This document shows positions 49,597-60,370 of a stretch of 64,000 nucleotides of DNA, in pieces. This stretch comes from Paraspadella gotoi (lineage: Eukaryota; Chaetognatha). The stretch covers positions 24,947,697 to 25,011,696 of the forward strand of contig CM119265.1 of the NCBI GenBank assembly GCA_051294375.1. Reading direction: 5' to 3'. A model generated the notes under the pieces. It was not told the origin of the DNA and searched no databases. It was given only the letters and a program-made list of their open reading frames with translations. The position numbers and the translations under genes were made by a program. Each line of letters starts with the position of its first letter. Within the stretch, counting starts at the first letter, position 1.

Positions 49597-52500
49597 GTCG
49601 GAGGGGGGAGGCGGATTGGAATGGGTTGAGAGGCAGGAGCAGATAGATAGTCTTCCATATCACAAACAATAGTTTTGTTGAAAAAATTAATATAGCTTTT
49701 AAGAGTGGTCATTCTGGCAAGAGTGTATTCATTGAAGTTTTTTTTAGTGCCATTACTTGCCAACAGAAAAAGAATTCTAAAAAAATGACATAATTTTTTA
49801 TTTTATAAGAACTATACGATATTTATGTCTTCCTAAAAGGCGCAGGGGGGAAGACATAAAAATAGCGATTATTTTTCTTCTGGCAAGTAAAGATCACCAA
49901 AAAAACAACGTCAATGAAAACAAAAAAATTCTCTTTAAAAAAAGAAATTACAAAGAAAATATTAAAAGATGAATCCAATGTTCCCGTCGTCATTATCTAC
50001 TCAATTATCTTTCATCTTCCAAATCCTTATCCTTTCCAGTTCTCCTCTTTTGCGTTCCTTACCATTTCCAGTTCTCTTTTCCTTTCCTTACCTTTTCCAG
50101 TTTTCCTCTTTTGCTTTCCATACTCTTTCCAGTTCTCCTCTTTTCCTTTCCTTACCCTTTTCAGTTCTTCTCTTTTCCTTTCCTTACCCTTTCCAGTTCT
50201 CNNNNNNNNNNNNNNNNNNNNNNNNNNNNNNNNNNNNNNNNNNNNNNNNNNNNNNNNNNNNNNNNNNNNNNNNNNNNNNNNNNNNNNNNNNNNNNNNNNN
50301 NNNNNNNNNNNNNNNNNNNNNNNNNNNNNNNNNNNNNNNNNNNNNNNNNNNNNNNNNNNNNNNNNNNNNNNNNNNNNNNNNNNNNNNNNNNNNNNNNNNN
50401 NNNNNNNNNNNNNNNNNNNNNNNNNNNNNNNNNNNNNNNNNNNNNNNNNNNNNNNNNNNNNNNNNNNNNNNNNNNNNNNNNNNNNNNCCGCGAGGTCACT
50501 CCTTTTTTTTCTTCTTAACCCTTTTTCTTTTTTTTTCCCCTTTTTTCTCCTTTTTCCTTATCACTCTGTCGATGAAACNNNNNNNNNNNNNNNNNNNNNN
50601 NNNNNNNNNNNNNNNNNNNNNNNNNNNNNNNNNNNNNNNNNNNNNNNNNNNNNNNNNNNNNNNNNNNNNNNNNNNNNNNNNNNNNNNNNNNNNNNNNNNN
50701 NNNNNNNNNNNNNNNNNNNNNNNNNNNNNNNNNNNNNNNNNNNNNNNNNNNNNNNNNNNNNNNNNNNNNNNNNNNNNNNNNNNNNNNNNNNNNNNNNNNN
50801 NNNNNNNNNNNNNNNNNNNNNNNNNNNNTCAACAGTTTTGCAAAATTCAAAATCTTCCAGTAAATCTTCCAGTAAATCTTCCAGAAAATCTTCAATCTCC
50901 TTTTCTCTGTCGACTTTTGTTTTTCATCCTTCTTTTCCCTAGTTTATTCATTTCATCCGTCACTCCCTCTATATTTACTAATTGTCCCTTTATTTTCCCT
51001 CCTTCCTTCCAATCTTCCTTCCTTCCTTCCTTCCTTCCTTCCTTCCTTCCTGAAATTGGAATGGGTTTTTGAGTAGCGAGGAGGCAGATAGATAGTGTCT
51101 TCCATATCACAAACAATAGTTTTGTTGAAAAAATTAATATAGCTTTTAAGAGTGGTCTTTCTGCAGAAGTGTATTCATTGAAAAGTTTTTTTTTAGTGGC
51201 CAGTTACTTGCCAACAGAAAAAGAATTCTAAAAAATAATGACATAGATTTTTTATTTTATAAGAACTTATACGATATTTATGTCTTTCCTAAAAGGCCAG
51301 GCAGGGAAGACATAAAATAGCGATTTTATTTTCTTCTTCTGGCAAGTAAAGAATTCACAAAAAACAACGTCAATTGAAACAAAAAATTCTCTTTTAAAAA
51401 AAGAAATATTACAAAGAAGAATATTTAAAATGATGAATCCAATGTTTCCCGTCGTCATTATCTACTCAAATTATCTTTCATCTTTCAAATTCCTTATCCT
51501 TTCCAGTTCTCCTCTTTTGCGTTCCTTACCATTTCAGTTCTCTTTTTCCTTTTTTTCCTTACCTTTTTCCAGTTTTCTCTTCCTTCTGTTTGTTTCCATT
51601 AACTCTTTCCAGTTTCCTCCTCTGTTTCCTTTCCTTACCCTTTTCAGTTCTTTCTCTTTTCCTTTCCTTACCCTTTCCAGTTTCTCCTCTTTTCCTTTTC
51701 CTTCACCCTTTCCAGTTCTATTTTTCTTCCCTCTTTCCTTTCCTTACCCTTTCCAGTTCTTCTCTTTTTTCCCTTTCCATTACCCCTTTTTCCAGTTCTC
51801 CTCTTTCCTTTTCTTACTCTTTCCTTACCCTTTTTTCGCCACGAGAGATAAAGTAAGTTCTGCCCCTTTTCGCTTCTTCTAATCTGCCACACCGCGAGGT
51901 CACTCCTTTTTTCTTCTCTTTAACCCTTTTTTCCTTTTTTTTTTCCCTTTTTTCTCCTTTTTCCTTATCAACTCTGTCGATGAAACTCTTTTTCGCCATT
52001 TTCGCTCTCGCTGCCTTATCAGACCTTCTTTTCACTTAAATCCATTCCAACTAAAGAAAGAAAAAAGTATTTTACTCTTACCTCTCACGCTTTTCAACAG
52101 TTTTGCTAAATTCAAATTCTTCCAGTAAATCTTCAGTTAAATCTTCCAGTAAATCTTCCCAGAAAATCTTCAATCTCCTTTTCTCTGTCGACTTTTGTTT
52201 TTCATCCTTCTTTTCCCTAGTTTATTCATTTTCATCCTCGTCACTCCCTCTATATTTTCTAAATTGTCCCTTTATTTTCCCTCCTTCCTTCCAATCTTCC
52301 TTCTTCCTTTTTTCCTTCCTTATTTTCCTTCCCTTCCTTCCTTTCATTCTTCCTTTCCTTTTTTCCTTCCCTTCCTTCCTTCCTTGCTTCATCCTACCTT
52401 CCTTCCTTCTTTCCTTCCTTCCTTCCAATCTTCCTTCCTTCCTTCTTCTTTCCTTCTCATTCTTCTTCTTTCCTTCCTTCCTTCCTTGCTTCATTCCTTC

Positions 52501-55259
52501 CTTTCTTCCTTCTTTCCTTCCTTTCCTTCCAATCTTCCTCCCTTCCTTCTTTCCGTCCTTTTTCTTCCTTGCTTGCTTCCTTTCTTCCTTCCATTCCTCC
52601 TTCCTTCCTTCCATTCTTCTTTCATAACTTTCCTTCCCTTCCTTCCTTTCCTTCCTTCCTTTCCTTCCTTCCTTCCTTTCTTCCTTCCTTGCTTGCTTGC
52701 TTGGCTTGCTTCCTTCCTTCCTTCCTTCCTTACCTTACCTTCCATTTCCTCCTTCCTTCCTTCCTTCCTTCCTTCCTTCCTTCATTCTTTTCATCACTTC
52801 CTTCCTTCTTTCATCACTTCCTTCCTTCATTCCTTCTTTCCTTTCTTCCTTCCTTCCATTCTTTCCTTCTTTCCTTCCTTCCTTCCTTTCTTTCTTCCTT
52901 TCTTCCTTCCAACGTCTCTTCATTACATCCTCGCCTCTTCAAAATCTTGCAGTGTGATCTCGATATCTCCTCCTCCTCCTCCTCCTCTTCCTCCTCCCCC
53001 AACCCCCTTTTTCCTCCCCTTCTCGGGAGAGAAGAAATGGAAAAAAAAGAAAGAAAATAGAAAGAAAGTAAAAAAGTTCCTTGTTCTTTAAAATTCAAAT
53101 TGGGGCGGGGTTCCTCCTCGGAACATCCTTTATTTAAACTCCAGCCCTTTTCTTCTTCCTCCTCCCCTTTCTTTTTCTCTTCCACTTCCTCTTCCTCGAT
53201 TCTCCCTCCCCATTTTTTTTTTAGTCTTCAGTTTAGCGCCCCGCTGGGCTTTTTTTTTCTCTATGACCCTCCCTCTCCCTTTAAACGCCTCCCTGCACAA
53301 TCCCTTTGAATCTCAACTAAAAATACGTTATATTTCTCATAGGAATCTCTCCCAGTCTCTTTTCTCTTTTTTTTTTCGGTCTCCCCAAGCAACGGTCCCA
53401 AGCATTATTCTCTCTTTCCAAGCAAATTTTCAAGCTTCCTCGAAAAATTTTCAAACAATCTCCCGTTGCTCGTGTTAACACGAGTCGTAAATCATTTCGC
53501 GACGGCTCTTTCCAAGACCAAGCAAAAAAAAACAATCAGACCAAGCAAAAAAAAAACAATAACAAGCAAACACTAAAGCAAAAAAAAAAAAATTCCAATC
53601 ACACCAAGCAAAAAAAAAAGAAGCCAATCACACTAAGCCAAAAAAAAGCCAATCACACCAAGCAAAAAAAAAGAAGCCAATCAGACTAAGCAAAAAAAGG
53701 AAGCAATTCAGACCAAACAAAAAAGAAGCCAATCAGACCAAGCAAAAAAAAAGCCAATCACACCAAGCAAAAAAAAAAGCCAATCACACTAAGCAAAAAA
53801 AAAAAATCCAATCACACCAAAGCAAAAAAAAAGCCAATACCACTAAGCAAAAAAAAAAGCCAATCACACCAAGCAAAAAAAAAAGAAGCCAATCAGACTA
53901 AGCAAAAAAAGGAAGCCAATCACACCAAGCAAAAAAAAGGAAACCAATCAGACCAAGCAAAAAAAAAAGAAGCCAATTAGACTAAGCAAAAAAAGGAAGC
54001 CAATTCACACCAAGCANNNNNNNNNNNNNNNNNNNNNNNNNAAAAAAAGAAGCCAATCAGACTAAGCAAAAAAAAGGAAGCCAATCACACCAAGCAAAAA
54101 AAAAGGAAACCAATCAGAACAAGCTTCATTATTATTCCCTTCGTCGACGAAGTTTTTTTTTTCAGAGTCGCAACTTGAGAGACTTTTTTGGTGAAAGTTA
54201 TTTTCGTTCGGTCCAATTTAACAATTCTTTATTATTCATTTCGGGGATAGAATTATCATTTTTTCCGCCCAATAACGTTATTCTATCACCCGGTCGACAA
54301 CCGCCTTTCACCCCACATCCAGGGGCGCGTAGAGAAATGGAGGGCCCCTCCGCAATTTTTTTTCAGGGGCTCCTCCATTAAGAAAATGTCAAAATTATTC
54401 CCTTATTTTTATAGTATATATTAGGCAAAATGTTTAAGTCAATTGGTAGGCATTTAGTTGAGTTTTCTCGCACAAAACAAAAATTATTTTTAACATTTTT
54501 CCTTTAAGTTTTATTTATAAGCCTATACATGCGGACCGATGAGTTAAAATTTCAATAATTGATTTATTTTTTTATTTTTTTAAATAACTTTTTTCCCCTT
54601 AGGGGAACCATCCCACCTCCATCACCCACTCCAACCACCCAAATTCTCCACCCTCTCCGCATTCCAACCTTTTCCTCCATGTAAAAGGCGTAATCCGCGA
54701 ATTTCGACGCCGCCTTCTCGCCGGCGCCCAAAAGCAGCGCCGCGCGCCGCAGCCCGGCTTTGTAGTCGGACACGAACTGGCGGGCTGCGGCGTCGGCGTC
54801 GGCAGCCGCTGCGGCGTCGGCGTCGGCGGAAGCGGCGTCGACATCTGGCGCGGAAGGTTGAGCAGCGATGCCGTCGCGGAAAGCGGAAGTGGAAGAGGAA
54901 AGGGAGGAAGAAGAGGAAGAAAGGGAGGAAGGAGAGGAGGAGAGGGAGGAAGGAGAGGAGGAAATGGAGGAAGGAGAGGAGGAATGGGAGGAAGGAGAGG
55001 AGGAATGGGAGGAAGGAGAGGAGGAAAGTGTGTAGTTAGAGGAAAAAAAGGAGGAAGAGAAATGAGAAGACGGCGATCGAGAGGAAGAAGGGGAGGAAGG
55101 GGGAGAAGAAGAAGAGGAGGAAGAGGGAAGAGGCGAGGAAGATTTGGTCGTCGGAGGTGGAGGCGGTTTAAACGTTGGAGGCGCGGAGGCGAGGTGAGGC
55201 AGGAAGTGGGCGTGGTAGGCGTTGAAAGGGTCGCTGAGCGGGAGATATCCGTGGAGGAT
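36313..55259 (-). CDS. M13 (neprilysin-family) metallopeptidase, partial, at least 9 exons
   Basis: Nine minus-strand exons: 54669-55259, about 47760-47909 (meets a gap), 43632-43836, 43029-43158, 38494-38665, 38171-38310, 37595-37743, 36819-37035 and about 36313-36519. Phases match at every junction from 47760 to 36819. M13 enzymes are zinc ecto-endopeptidases that cut peptides. Signatures in order: AALLLGAGEKAASKFADYAF; VPFSYLEEMNKLI; CLETVRFGFKDILASIYIRN; IRSSFVDRIQRKKWLSG; LGYPDYLLNASWLRRRYDSL; VVLPAALMQKPF; VGHEIAHAFGIDG (zinc HExxH); TLEENLADTSGLRAAFAAYL (ENxxD, third zinc ligand); LPGLNLTNDQIFF; QQWCSV; LRVNGPAAQTDEFAAAFQCP; RCDVW. Oddities: a Ser/Pro-rich insertion in the first listed exon, a Ser run at about 43727-43780, a one-base frame shift in exon 38171-38310, and 23 extra residues after the usual C-terminal Trp. 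The N-terminal third and membrane anchor were not found. Confidence 0.85.
36546..36650. repeat. (CT)n tract just upstream of the last M13 exon
   Basis: On the gene's strand it is (GA)n, the opposite of a polypyrimidine tract, so the acceptor of the last exon (placed at about 36519 from phase) is weak. A 30-N gap is at 36719-36748 in the same intron. Confidence 0.9.
37060..37610. repeat. 32-bp tandem repeat in the M13 intron, containing donor-like GTGAG(T/C)CAATCA
   Basis: About seven 32-33-bp copies of TGATTGACTCACAATTATTA at 37070-37290, then scattered GATTGGCTCAC words up to the real donor at 37594. On the gene's strand that word reads GTGAGCCAATC, the exact start of this intron. Confidence 0.75.
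37741..38165. repeat. CAATCAATC tandem repeat carrying copies of the M13 exon's 3' splice site
   Basis: Units of about 55-65 bp, each with CAATCAATCGATTGAGCAAT and AACTTTAGAAGGACCAAG. The latter, on the gene's strand CTTGGTCCTTCTAAAG, matches the true acceptor of the HExxH exon (ends 37744). Seven copies including the functional one. Confidence 0.8.
39060..39170. repeat. Short (CAA)n-rich tract
   Basis: AACAACAAC words in the M13 intron. The remainder of 38666-43028 is intron, with the repeats listed separately. Confidence 0.6.
39755..39885. repeat. (AAAAAG)n hexanucleotide microsatellite
   Basis: About 20 units with a few T or missing-A variants, in the M13 intron. Confidence 0.9.
40310..40640. 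repeat. G/A-rich degenerate repeat
   Basis: GGGAGAGAGAGGAAGGGA-type imperfect units. Arg/Glu-rich frames are artefacts. A pyrimidine counterpart (CT)n lies at 41046-41200. Confidence 0.8.
42203..43385. other. Assembly gaps flanking an M13 exon
   Basis: N runs at 42203-42945 and 43170-43385. The exon at 43029-43158 sits between them and its acceptor is only 11 bp from the second gap. Confidence 1.
43980..44560. repeat. (GA)n tracts with an assembly gap
   Basis: GA repeat at 43995-44060 and again at 44503-44532, with N between 44258 and 44502. Confidence 0.9.
44640..45420. repeat. G/A-rich sequence with GGGTAAAGAGTAA tandem units
   Basis: At about 44945-45165 a degenerate 12-18-bp repeat (AGTAAGGGTAAAG) is visible. 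Minus-strand Leu/Phe/Pro/Tyr frames over it are artefacts. N gap from 45420 to 45952. Confidence 0.75.
45953..47480. other. Intronic sequence, no exon seen
   Basis: G/A-rich to 46260 with a 10-N gap (46194-46203), AT-rich to 46686, N gap 46687-46879, then C/T-rich to 47200. At 47270-47350 there are short CCTGACC repeats. Confidence 0.5.
47480..47660 (-). mobile_element. Dispersed repeat, diverged inverted copy
   Basis: The reverse complement keeps the order of the family at 12240 and 33440: GAAGCCAG, CTGGGAGT, AGACTGTG, GAGTCTTGA, GGAGGCCTT, CCACCA, CAAAGTCATGGGCAAGAT, GCTTATT. More diverged than the other two long copies. Confidence 0.55.
47910..48180. other. Assembly gap (N) cutting an M13 exon
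   Basis: A 271-N run. The left side is M13 coding sequence or its acceptor; the right side begins inside a (TCG)n triplet tract. Confidence 1.
48262..48405. other. GC- and CpG-rich patch with a CRE octamer
   Basis: About 140 bp of GGCGGCTGCGGCGG-type sequence, open on both strands (minus: Ala-rich; plus: GGVGCGGCGG-like Gly/Cys). TGACGTCA lies at about 48265. It has no donor in phase and does not resemble M13, so it is not called an exon. An internal promoter or GC minisatellite is possible. Confidence 0.4.
48540..48682. repeat. (CT)n with a 25-N gap
   Basis: CT blocks with CATCTC or ACTCTC breaks. The N run at 48639-48663 has the fixed size 25. Confidence 0.95.
49630..52300. repeat. Direct duplication of about 1.4 kb in the M13 intron
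   Basis: Copy 1 starts at about 49643 and copy 2 at about 51086, both with CCATATCACAAACAATAGTT. The same order follows in both: a CCTTTCCAGTTCTCC repeat, CCGCGAGGTCACTCC (50488 / 51893), a TCTTCCAGTAAA repeat (50858 / 52122) and (CCTT)n. Copy 1 is interrupted by N runs (50202-50487, 50579-50828). Copies differ by many one-base indels. Confidence 0.85.
52280..52915. repeat. (CCTT)n compound microsatellite
   Basis: CTTCCTTCCTT with interspersed GCTTGCTTG and CATTCTTTCATCACTT variants. Long Ser/Leu/Pro/Phe frames on plus and Arg/Lys/Glu frames on minus are repeat artefacts. Confidence 0.95.
53520..54120. repeat. 27-30-bp tandem repeat CCAATCACACCAAGC(A)n(GAAG)
   Basis: About 20 units, alternating ACACCAAGC and AGACTAAGC variants with A-runs of variable length. 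A 25-N gap at 54017-54041 interrupts it. Confidence 0.95.
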
Positions 55260-55799
55260 CTGGAGAAGAGAGAAGGAAGGAAGGAAACTGTAAGAAGAGG
55301 GACGGATTTACGATTTTTATAATTTGTATTGATTATTAGTTTTATATTACACGTTTCAGAATTTACTGTCATTCCGTCCATCAGTGGTCCATTCCTGTCT
55401 GTCTGTCTGGCGATCCGTCCGTCAGTCTCTTTTATTTTCCCTCTTAAAACGAGTGGAGATTAATTAGCATCTACTTGAATCAACTCTCAAAATATTTTTT
55501 TTTTTCAAAATTAATTTTTCTTTCAATTTCGTTGAGGAGTGAGTAGTGAGTAGTTTGACATAGAAGCCTCTTGAGGACTATTTTCCGACGGCGACGACAA
55601 CGAAAACAACAACAACAACTACAGCTTTCAACGACGTCGATCGAATATCTACTCCAGAAATAAAAAAAAAAGGAAAATAAAAGGGAAGAGTGAAAGGAAG
55701 CGGAAAGTAAAAGGCGGAAAATAACGACAAGCAACTCCGGCGTGAATAATGACTTTGAACGCAGGTGTGAAGGATTTTTAGATTCGAGAAAATACTTAC

Positions 55800-55855
<56 letters not shown>

Positions 55856-58145
55856 CAGAAGCGGGCGTAGACTGCGCTGCGCTGCTTTAGAGTTTTCGCT
55901 GCGGTGAAGCTTCGTTACTTTAGATAATCCGACTTTTTTTTTCCTGACCTTTGACGTCCTCACTTTAAAAAAGAAAGTGAAAGAAAGAAAAGAGAAAGAA
56001 AGAAAAAGAAAGAAAGAAAGAAAGAAAGAAAAGAAAGAAAGAAAGAAAGAAAAAGAAAAAATTAGGAAAAAAAAACAAAGGAAAAACAAAAAACCACAGA
56101 TTGGAAAAAAACAGAGAATAGAAAAATGAAAAAAATTTAAAAAAAGCTTAAATTAAAAGCAAGAAATTTTAAAAGTCAAAACAAATTTAAGGGTAGAAGT
56201 AAAAAGAGAAAGAAACTAAATGATTACTCGGTCGACGCAACTTGTAAACATGTAGCCCTGTGATTGCCAAGACAAGCTTTAAAAAAAACCATTTTGTCTT
56301 ATGATTGCCAAGACAAGCTCTTGTTAAAAAACAAGTTTTCGACTGGGCGTGAGCATTGAGCAGTAGGGTGGAGTGATGAAAGATTGAGTGATTGAACATT
56401 ATTTTTTTGCTGCCTGCGACATATAATTAATGAATTTTAAATCCTTTTAAAAAATTTTTTAGCATACAGTATAGCAAATTCAATTATTTATATAGTAATA
56501 TCCTTACAAAATCGTCAAATTTCAAAATAATTTTTTTATTTTTAAGAACTGATTTGGATTCGCTGTAAAAAACTAAGAAACTTTTATAAAATATGTTATA
56601 TTGATATTTTAATGTTTAGATCACAAAAATGACTAAAACGTTTTAGCATATATAAAGTTTCTACTACAGAGAATAAAAAAATCAGGAATTTTCACCTTTT
56701 TTCTTATTTTAAACATGAAGATGACAGAATTTTGATAACATGTTTTATATTTTTGATTCAACTTTTATAGAAGAATCTGAATCTTTATTAAAAGTTTTAT
56801 AAAAAATTTTAAAAATTTACTATTTTATAAGGATATTATTACAAAATATATTATATTTTACTATTCTGTCCGAGATAATATGAACAAAATAATTTGTTTG
56901 TACTAGTTAATCATACTATCTCACATCTAAATATCATGTTCGATCATTCAAATAATTTTTTTGTTCTTGAGTGCTCCACTCATTGAGCAGCGTCCTTCAT
57001 ATGATTGAAAAAAAACAAAAAACGTAAACGTGATTGCATTGCTTCAAATGTTGTTTCTGAAGGTATCTTACAAGCAGTGTTTGTTTGTCAAGTCATTAGG
57101 AACTCGATAGGGGATCTGTTACTCTTTGCTTGGTTCTTGCAAGCAGATCCGTGATCCCTTTGCCATCGCACGTTCCTTGTAAACAAACAAGGATACAAAA
57201 CCGTCGAAAACTTGAACCCTAATTTTCGAGGAAGAAAATCCGGAAGTTGAGTTATTGACGCCAGACGCCTGATGCCACTAAGAAAAAAAGGGAGGAAAGA
57301 AAAGAAAAGAAAATGGAGGAAAGAAAGAAGGAAAGAAAAAGAAAAAAATGGAGGAAAGAAAGAAGGAAAGAAAAAGAGAAAATGGAGGAAAGAAAGAAGG
57401 AAAGAAAAAGAGAAAATAGAGGAAAGAAAGAAAAAGGAAAGAAAAAAGAGAAAAGTAAAGAAAGAAATAAGAAAAAGAAAGCAATAAAAAGAGAAAAAAA
57501 AATTAAAAGGAAAAAAAAAATATGTAAATCGAATCAAATTTGTTCAAATTCAGCATCACGTCGAAAATTTGGGGGGGGGGAATTCGTCTGAAGCGATGGA
57601 ACATTTGATCTCCGATGGAAAAAAATGTTTTGTCATAAGCAACTTCATGGTGCTCGGGGTTCGATCGCTTTCATCATTAACCGTAGTGAGAATCAGAAGT
57701 CAGACCCTTTAAATCTTAAGGATTAATTTTTTTAAATTTAATAATTTAGCGATAAATTACAATCTCTCCTGAGAGGAGAGGATGTTGCTGAAGGATTTAA
57801 AAGTTTTTAATTTTCACCGCTAATTTTAAGACTTTTTCGGTTAGTAAGTTTATTAATTAGTAAGTTTACTGAATTAAAGTCCGATTTCAAAAAAAAAAAA
57901 AAAATCTGAAATACTTTAAAAATTATTATTATTTCATTAATGGAAAAAAAAGAAAAGAAAATAAAAAGAAAAGAGAGAAAGAAAAATATAAAAAAAATTA
58001 TTAGAAAAAAGAAAAAAAGAAAAGAGATAAAAGGAAAAGTAGCAAAAAAAAGGAAAATAAGAAAAAAAAGGAAAGAAAAAAGGAAACCGGAAAAAACATA
58101 AATCTTCTTTTTTTTCTTGGTCGGAGAGGGAAAGGGGGAAGAGAG
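55260..58145. other. No exon found; repeats and AT-rich sequence
   Basis: (GA)n at 55800-55850, (GAAA)n at 55975-56055, AT-rich unique sequence to 57100, a GGAGGAAAGAAAGAAGGAAA tandem repeat at 57313-57450, and A-rich sequence to 58100. TGATTGCCAAGACAAGCT occurs twice (56260, 56300). Upstream M13 exons are expected here or further right but none was recognised. Confidence 0.5.
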
Positions 58146-58149
58146 AGCG

Positions 58150-58410
58150 CTAACAAGAAGTTGCCTCGGACACGGCGCAGTTTTTTATCGGGTCAAAGGT
58201 CAGGCGGGGTAAGTCGATTCGGCTACCTAGGCCAGGGGGTGAGGTGAGGCTGGGGTGAGGTGGTGAGGGGGTCAGAAAAAGGGAATGGGTGAGGACGGTC
58301 GAAAATAAAAATCGGGCAAGGAAGGACATGGACGGCTTTGGTAAGTTTCTGGCAGCGGGCCGCGAAAGGGTCACGGATGGAATAAGGGGTAAGGAGCGAA
58401 AAGGGTCATT
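58150..58410. other. Coding-like segment, strand unresolved
   Basis: Less biased composition than its flanks. Minus: an acceptor (GGCCTAG) followed by IDLPRLTFDPIKNCAVSEA, then TSC and stop. Plus: EVASDTAQFFIGSKVRRG ending at GTAAGT (58210), and a second GTAAGT at 58341. Neither frame matches M13 or anything I recognise. Confidence 0.2.
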
Positions 58411-58549
58411 GACTTTGTCCGCCTGACGGGAGGCGGGCGACGAAAATATCCCCCTTTAAACCCAAAAAAGAAAGAAAAAGGAAAAATAATCTAGTTGACC
58501 TCTATTTTTAGATGGAGAAAAAAAAAGTAAATAAAACAAGTTAAGATCG

Positions 58550-59060
58550 ACAAAAGAGGGAAAAGCGAAATAAATAAGGAAGAATAAAGGAAAGGAAAAG
58601 GAAAAAAGGTAAGGAAGGAAAAAAAGGAAAAAAGAAAAAAAAAGGAAAAAAAGGGGGAAAAAAAAAGTAAAAAAAAATGGAGGAGGAAAGAAAATAAAGT
58701 TGAAAGAAAAGAAGAAATAGCGAAGAAAGGAGGAAAGGAGGAAAAAGGAAAGACGTTTAAAAGAAAAGAAGAAAGAAAGGAGGAACGGTGGAAAAAAGAA
58801 AAGAAGTTTAAAAGAAAAGAAGAAAGAAAGGAGTAACGGAGGAAAAAGGAAAGAGGTTTAAAAGAAAAGAAGAAGAGAAGGAGGAACGGAGGAAAAAAGA
58901 AAACAAGTTGAAAATAAAAGAAGGAAAAAAGGAGGAAAAAAGAAAATAAAGTATAAAAGAAAAGAAGGGGATAAGGAAGAAAAGAGGAAAAAAGAAAAGA
59001 AAGATAAAAAGAAAAGAAGAAGGTGAGATCTCGGATCGACAAAAAAAAAAAAAGGCGACG
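58550..59060. repeat. G/A-rich tandem repeat, about 58-60-bp units
   Basis: Repeated GAGGAAAAAAGAAAAGAAGT and AAAAGAAGAAAGAAAGGAGG words at about 58690-58960. Phe/Ser/Leu frames on minus are artefacts. Confidence 0.75.
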
Positions 59061-59319
59061 AATGCGCCGGAGGAGACATGACCGGAATGAATCTCCGCCA
59101 GGGGACGAGATGGCGCTTCGGTCGGGGGAATAATAAAACGGAATTCAAACAAAAGATCTCTCTCGAAAACGGGGACAAACAATACCGAGTGAAGCTCCGA
59201 GGGCGGTGGGGGAGAGAGGCGGCAGGGGGGGGGGAAAGCGCAAAGGCGCGATTGATGATGTTTTGGTTGGAAGCGGACAATTCCTCTCTTCGGTCGCAGA
59301 GGCTCAGACATCAACCCCA

Positions 59320-59446
59320 CTCGCTCTCTGTCTCTTTCCCCGTCTCCGTCTCTGTCGCTACGTGTTTGTCTCTCGTCTCTTCTCTCACTCTCTCTCTTCT
59401 CCTCTCCTCTGTCTCTCTCTCTCTCGCTCTCGCCTCTCTCTCTCTC

Positions 59447-59496
<50 letters not shown>

Positions 59497-59521
59497 CTCT
59501 CTCTCGCCTCTCCTCCTCTCT

Positions 59522-59557
<36 letters not shown>

Positions 59558-59790
59558 AGCTCGTCATTTCTTTCTCTCATTGTTTCTCCGTTTGTGACTC
59601 GGTCTCTCTCTCTCTCTTTTCTATTTTTCTCTTTTCATTTTCTTTCTTTTTTATTTTCATGCGAATGGAGAAATATCAACGCCCACATAATCAGTCTCTC
59701 TCTCTCTCTCTCTTTCTCTCTGTCTCTCTCTCTCTCTCTCTTTCTCTTCTCTTTCTCTCTGTCTCTCTCTCTCTCTCTCAAAGGACGTCG
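59320..59790. repeat. (CT)n compound tract
   Basis: CT runs broken by GTCTC, CGCTCTCG and unique words at 59600-59695. Confidence 0.95.
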
Positions 59791-60180
59791 CCACGGGCGC
59801 GAAAAATTAATAAAATTTTCACCAAATGAAGATTGAGCTTCGCCCGCGTCAGCGGTTTGCCAGTGACTTGACAATTGCTTGCCAGTGGCTTGACGAATGC
59901 TTGCCAGTGGCTTGAAGAATGCTTGTCTGTGGTCTTTTTCATTGTTTGTCTCTCTGGCGAAAGTGCTGTAAGCTTCATATATATTTCGGCTTTTTCAAGG
60001 TTTACAGCTATTCCGTAGTTAGCTCATAGCATTTCCATTTGCAAGCAGCTTGCACGCAGCTTGCCCGGAGCTTTCCCGTCTCCTTCCAACTCGTCAATGA
60101 TCCATTTTATGGACATCAAAGTCCGATTAGGATTCGTCGACTTTGACTCGGCGCCATTTTGGGAGAATCCTCAAAACAAA
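59790..60180 (+). repeat. Duplicated unique segment, copy 1
   Basis: Matches 63285-63650 in the same orientation, starting at GTCGCCACGGGCGCGAAAAA, with scattered substitutions and one-base indels. It contains three tandem GCTTGCCAGTGGCTTGA units. Confidence 0.85.
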
Positions 60181-60184
60181 GAAG

Positions 60185-60192
60185 TAAGAGAG

Positions 60193-60232
<40 letters not shown>

Positions 60233-60260
60233 AAAAGAAGAGAGAGAGAGAGGGCGAGAG

Positions 60261-60348
<88 letters not shown>

Positions 60349-60370
60349 AGAGCGAGAGAGAGAGCGAGAG
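60185..60370. repeat. (GA)n tract
   Basis: Boundary between two duplicated segments. Confidence 0.95.

Noticed and set aside
52103-53091. Long Ser/Leu/Pro/Phe frame of about 298 codons
   Set aside because: It is translated (CCTT)n microsatellite with no splice sites or non-repeat domain.
59078-59250. Plus frame starting MTGMNLRQGTRWRFG as a gene start
   Set aside because: No donor, no homology, and it runs into (CT)n; the minus frame is equally open.
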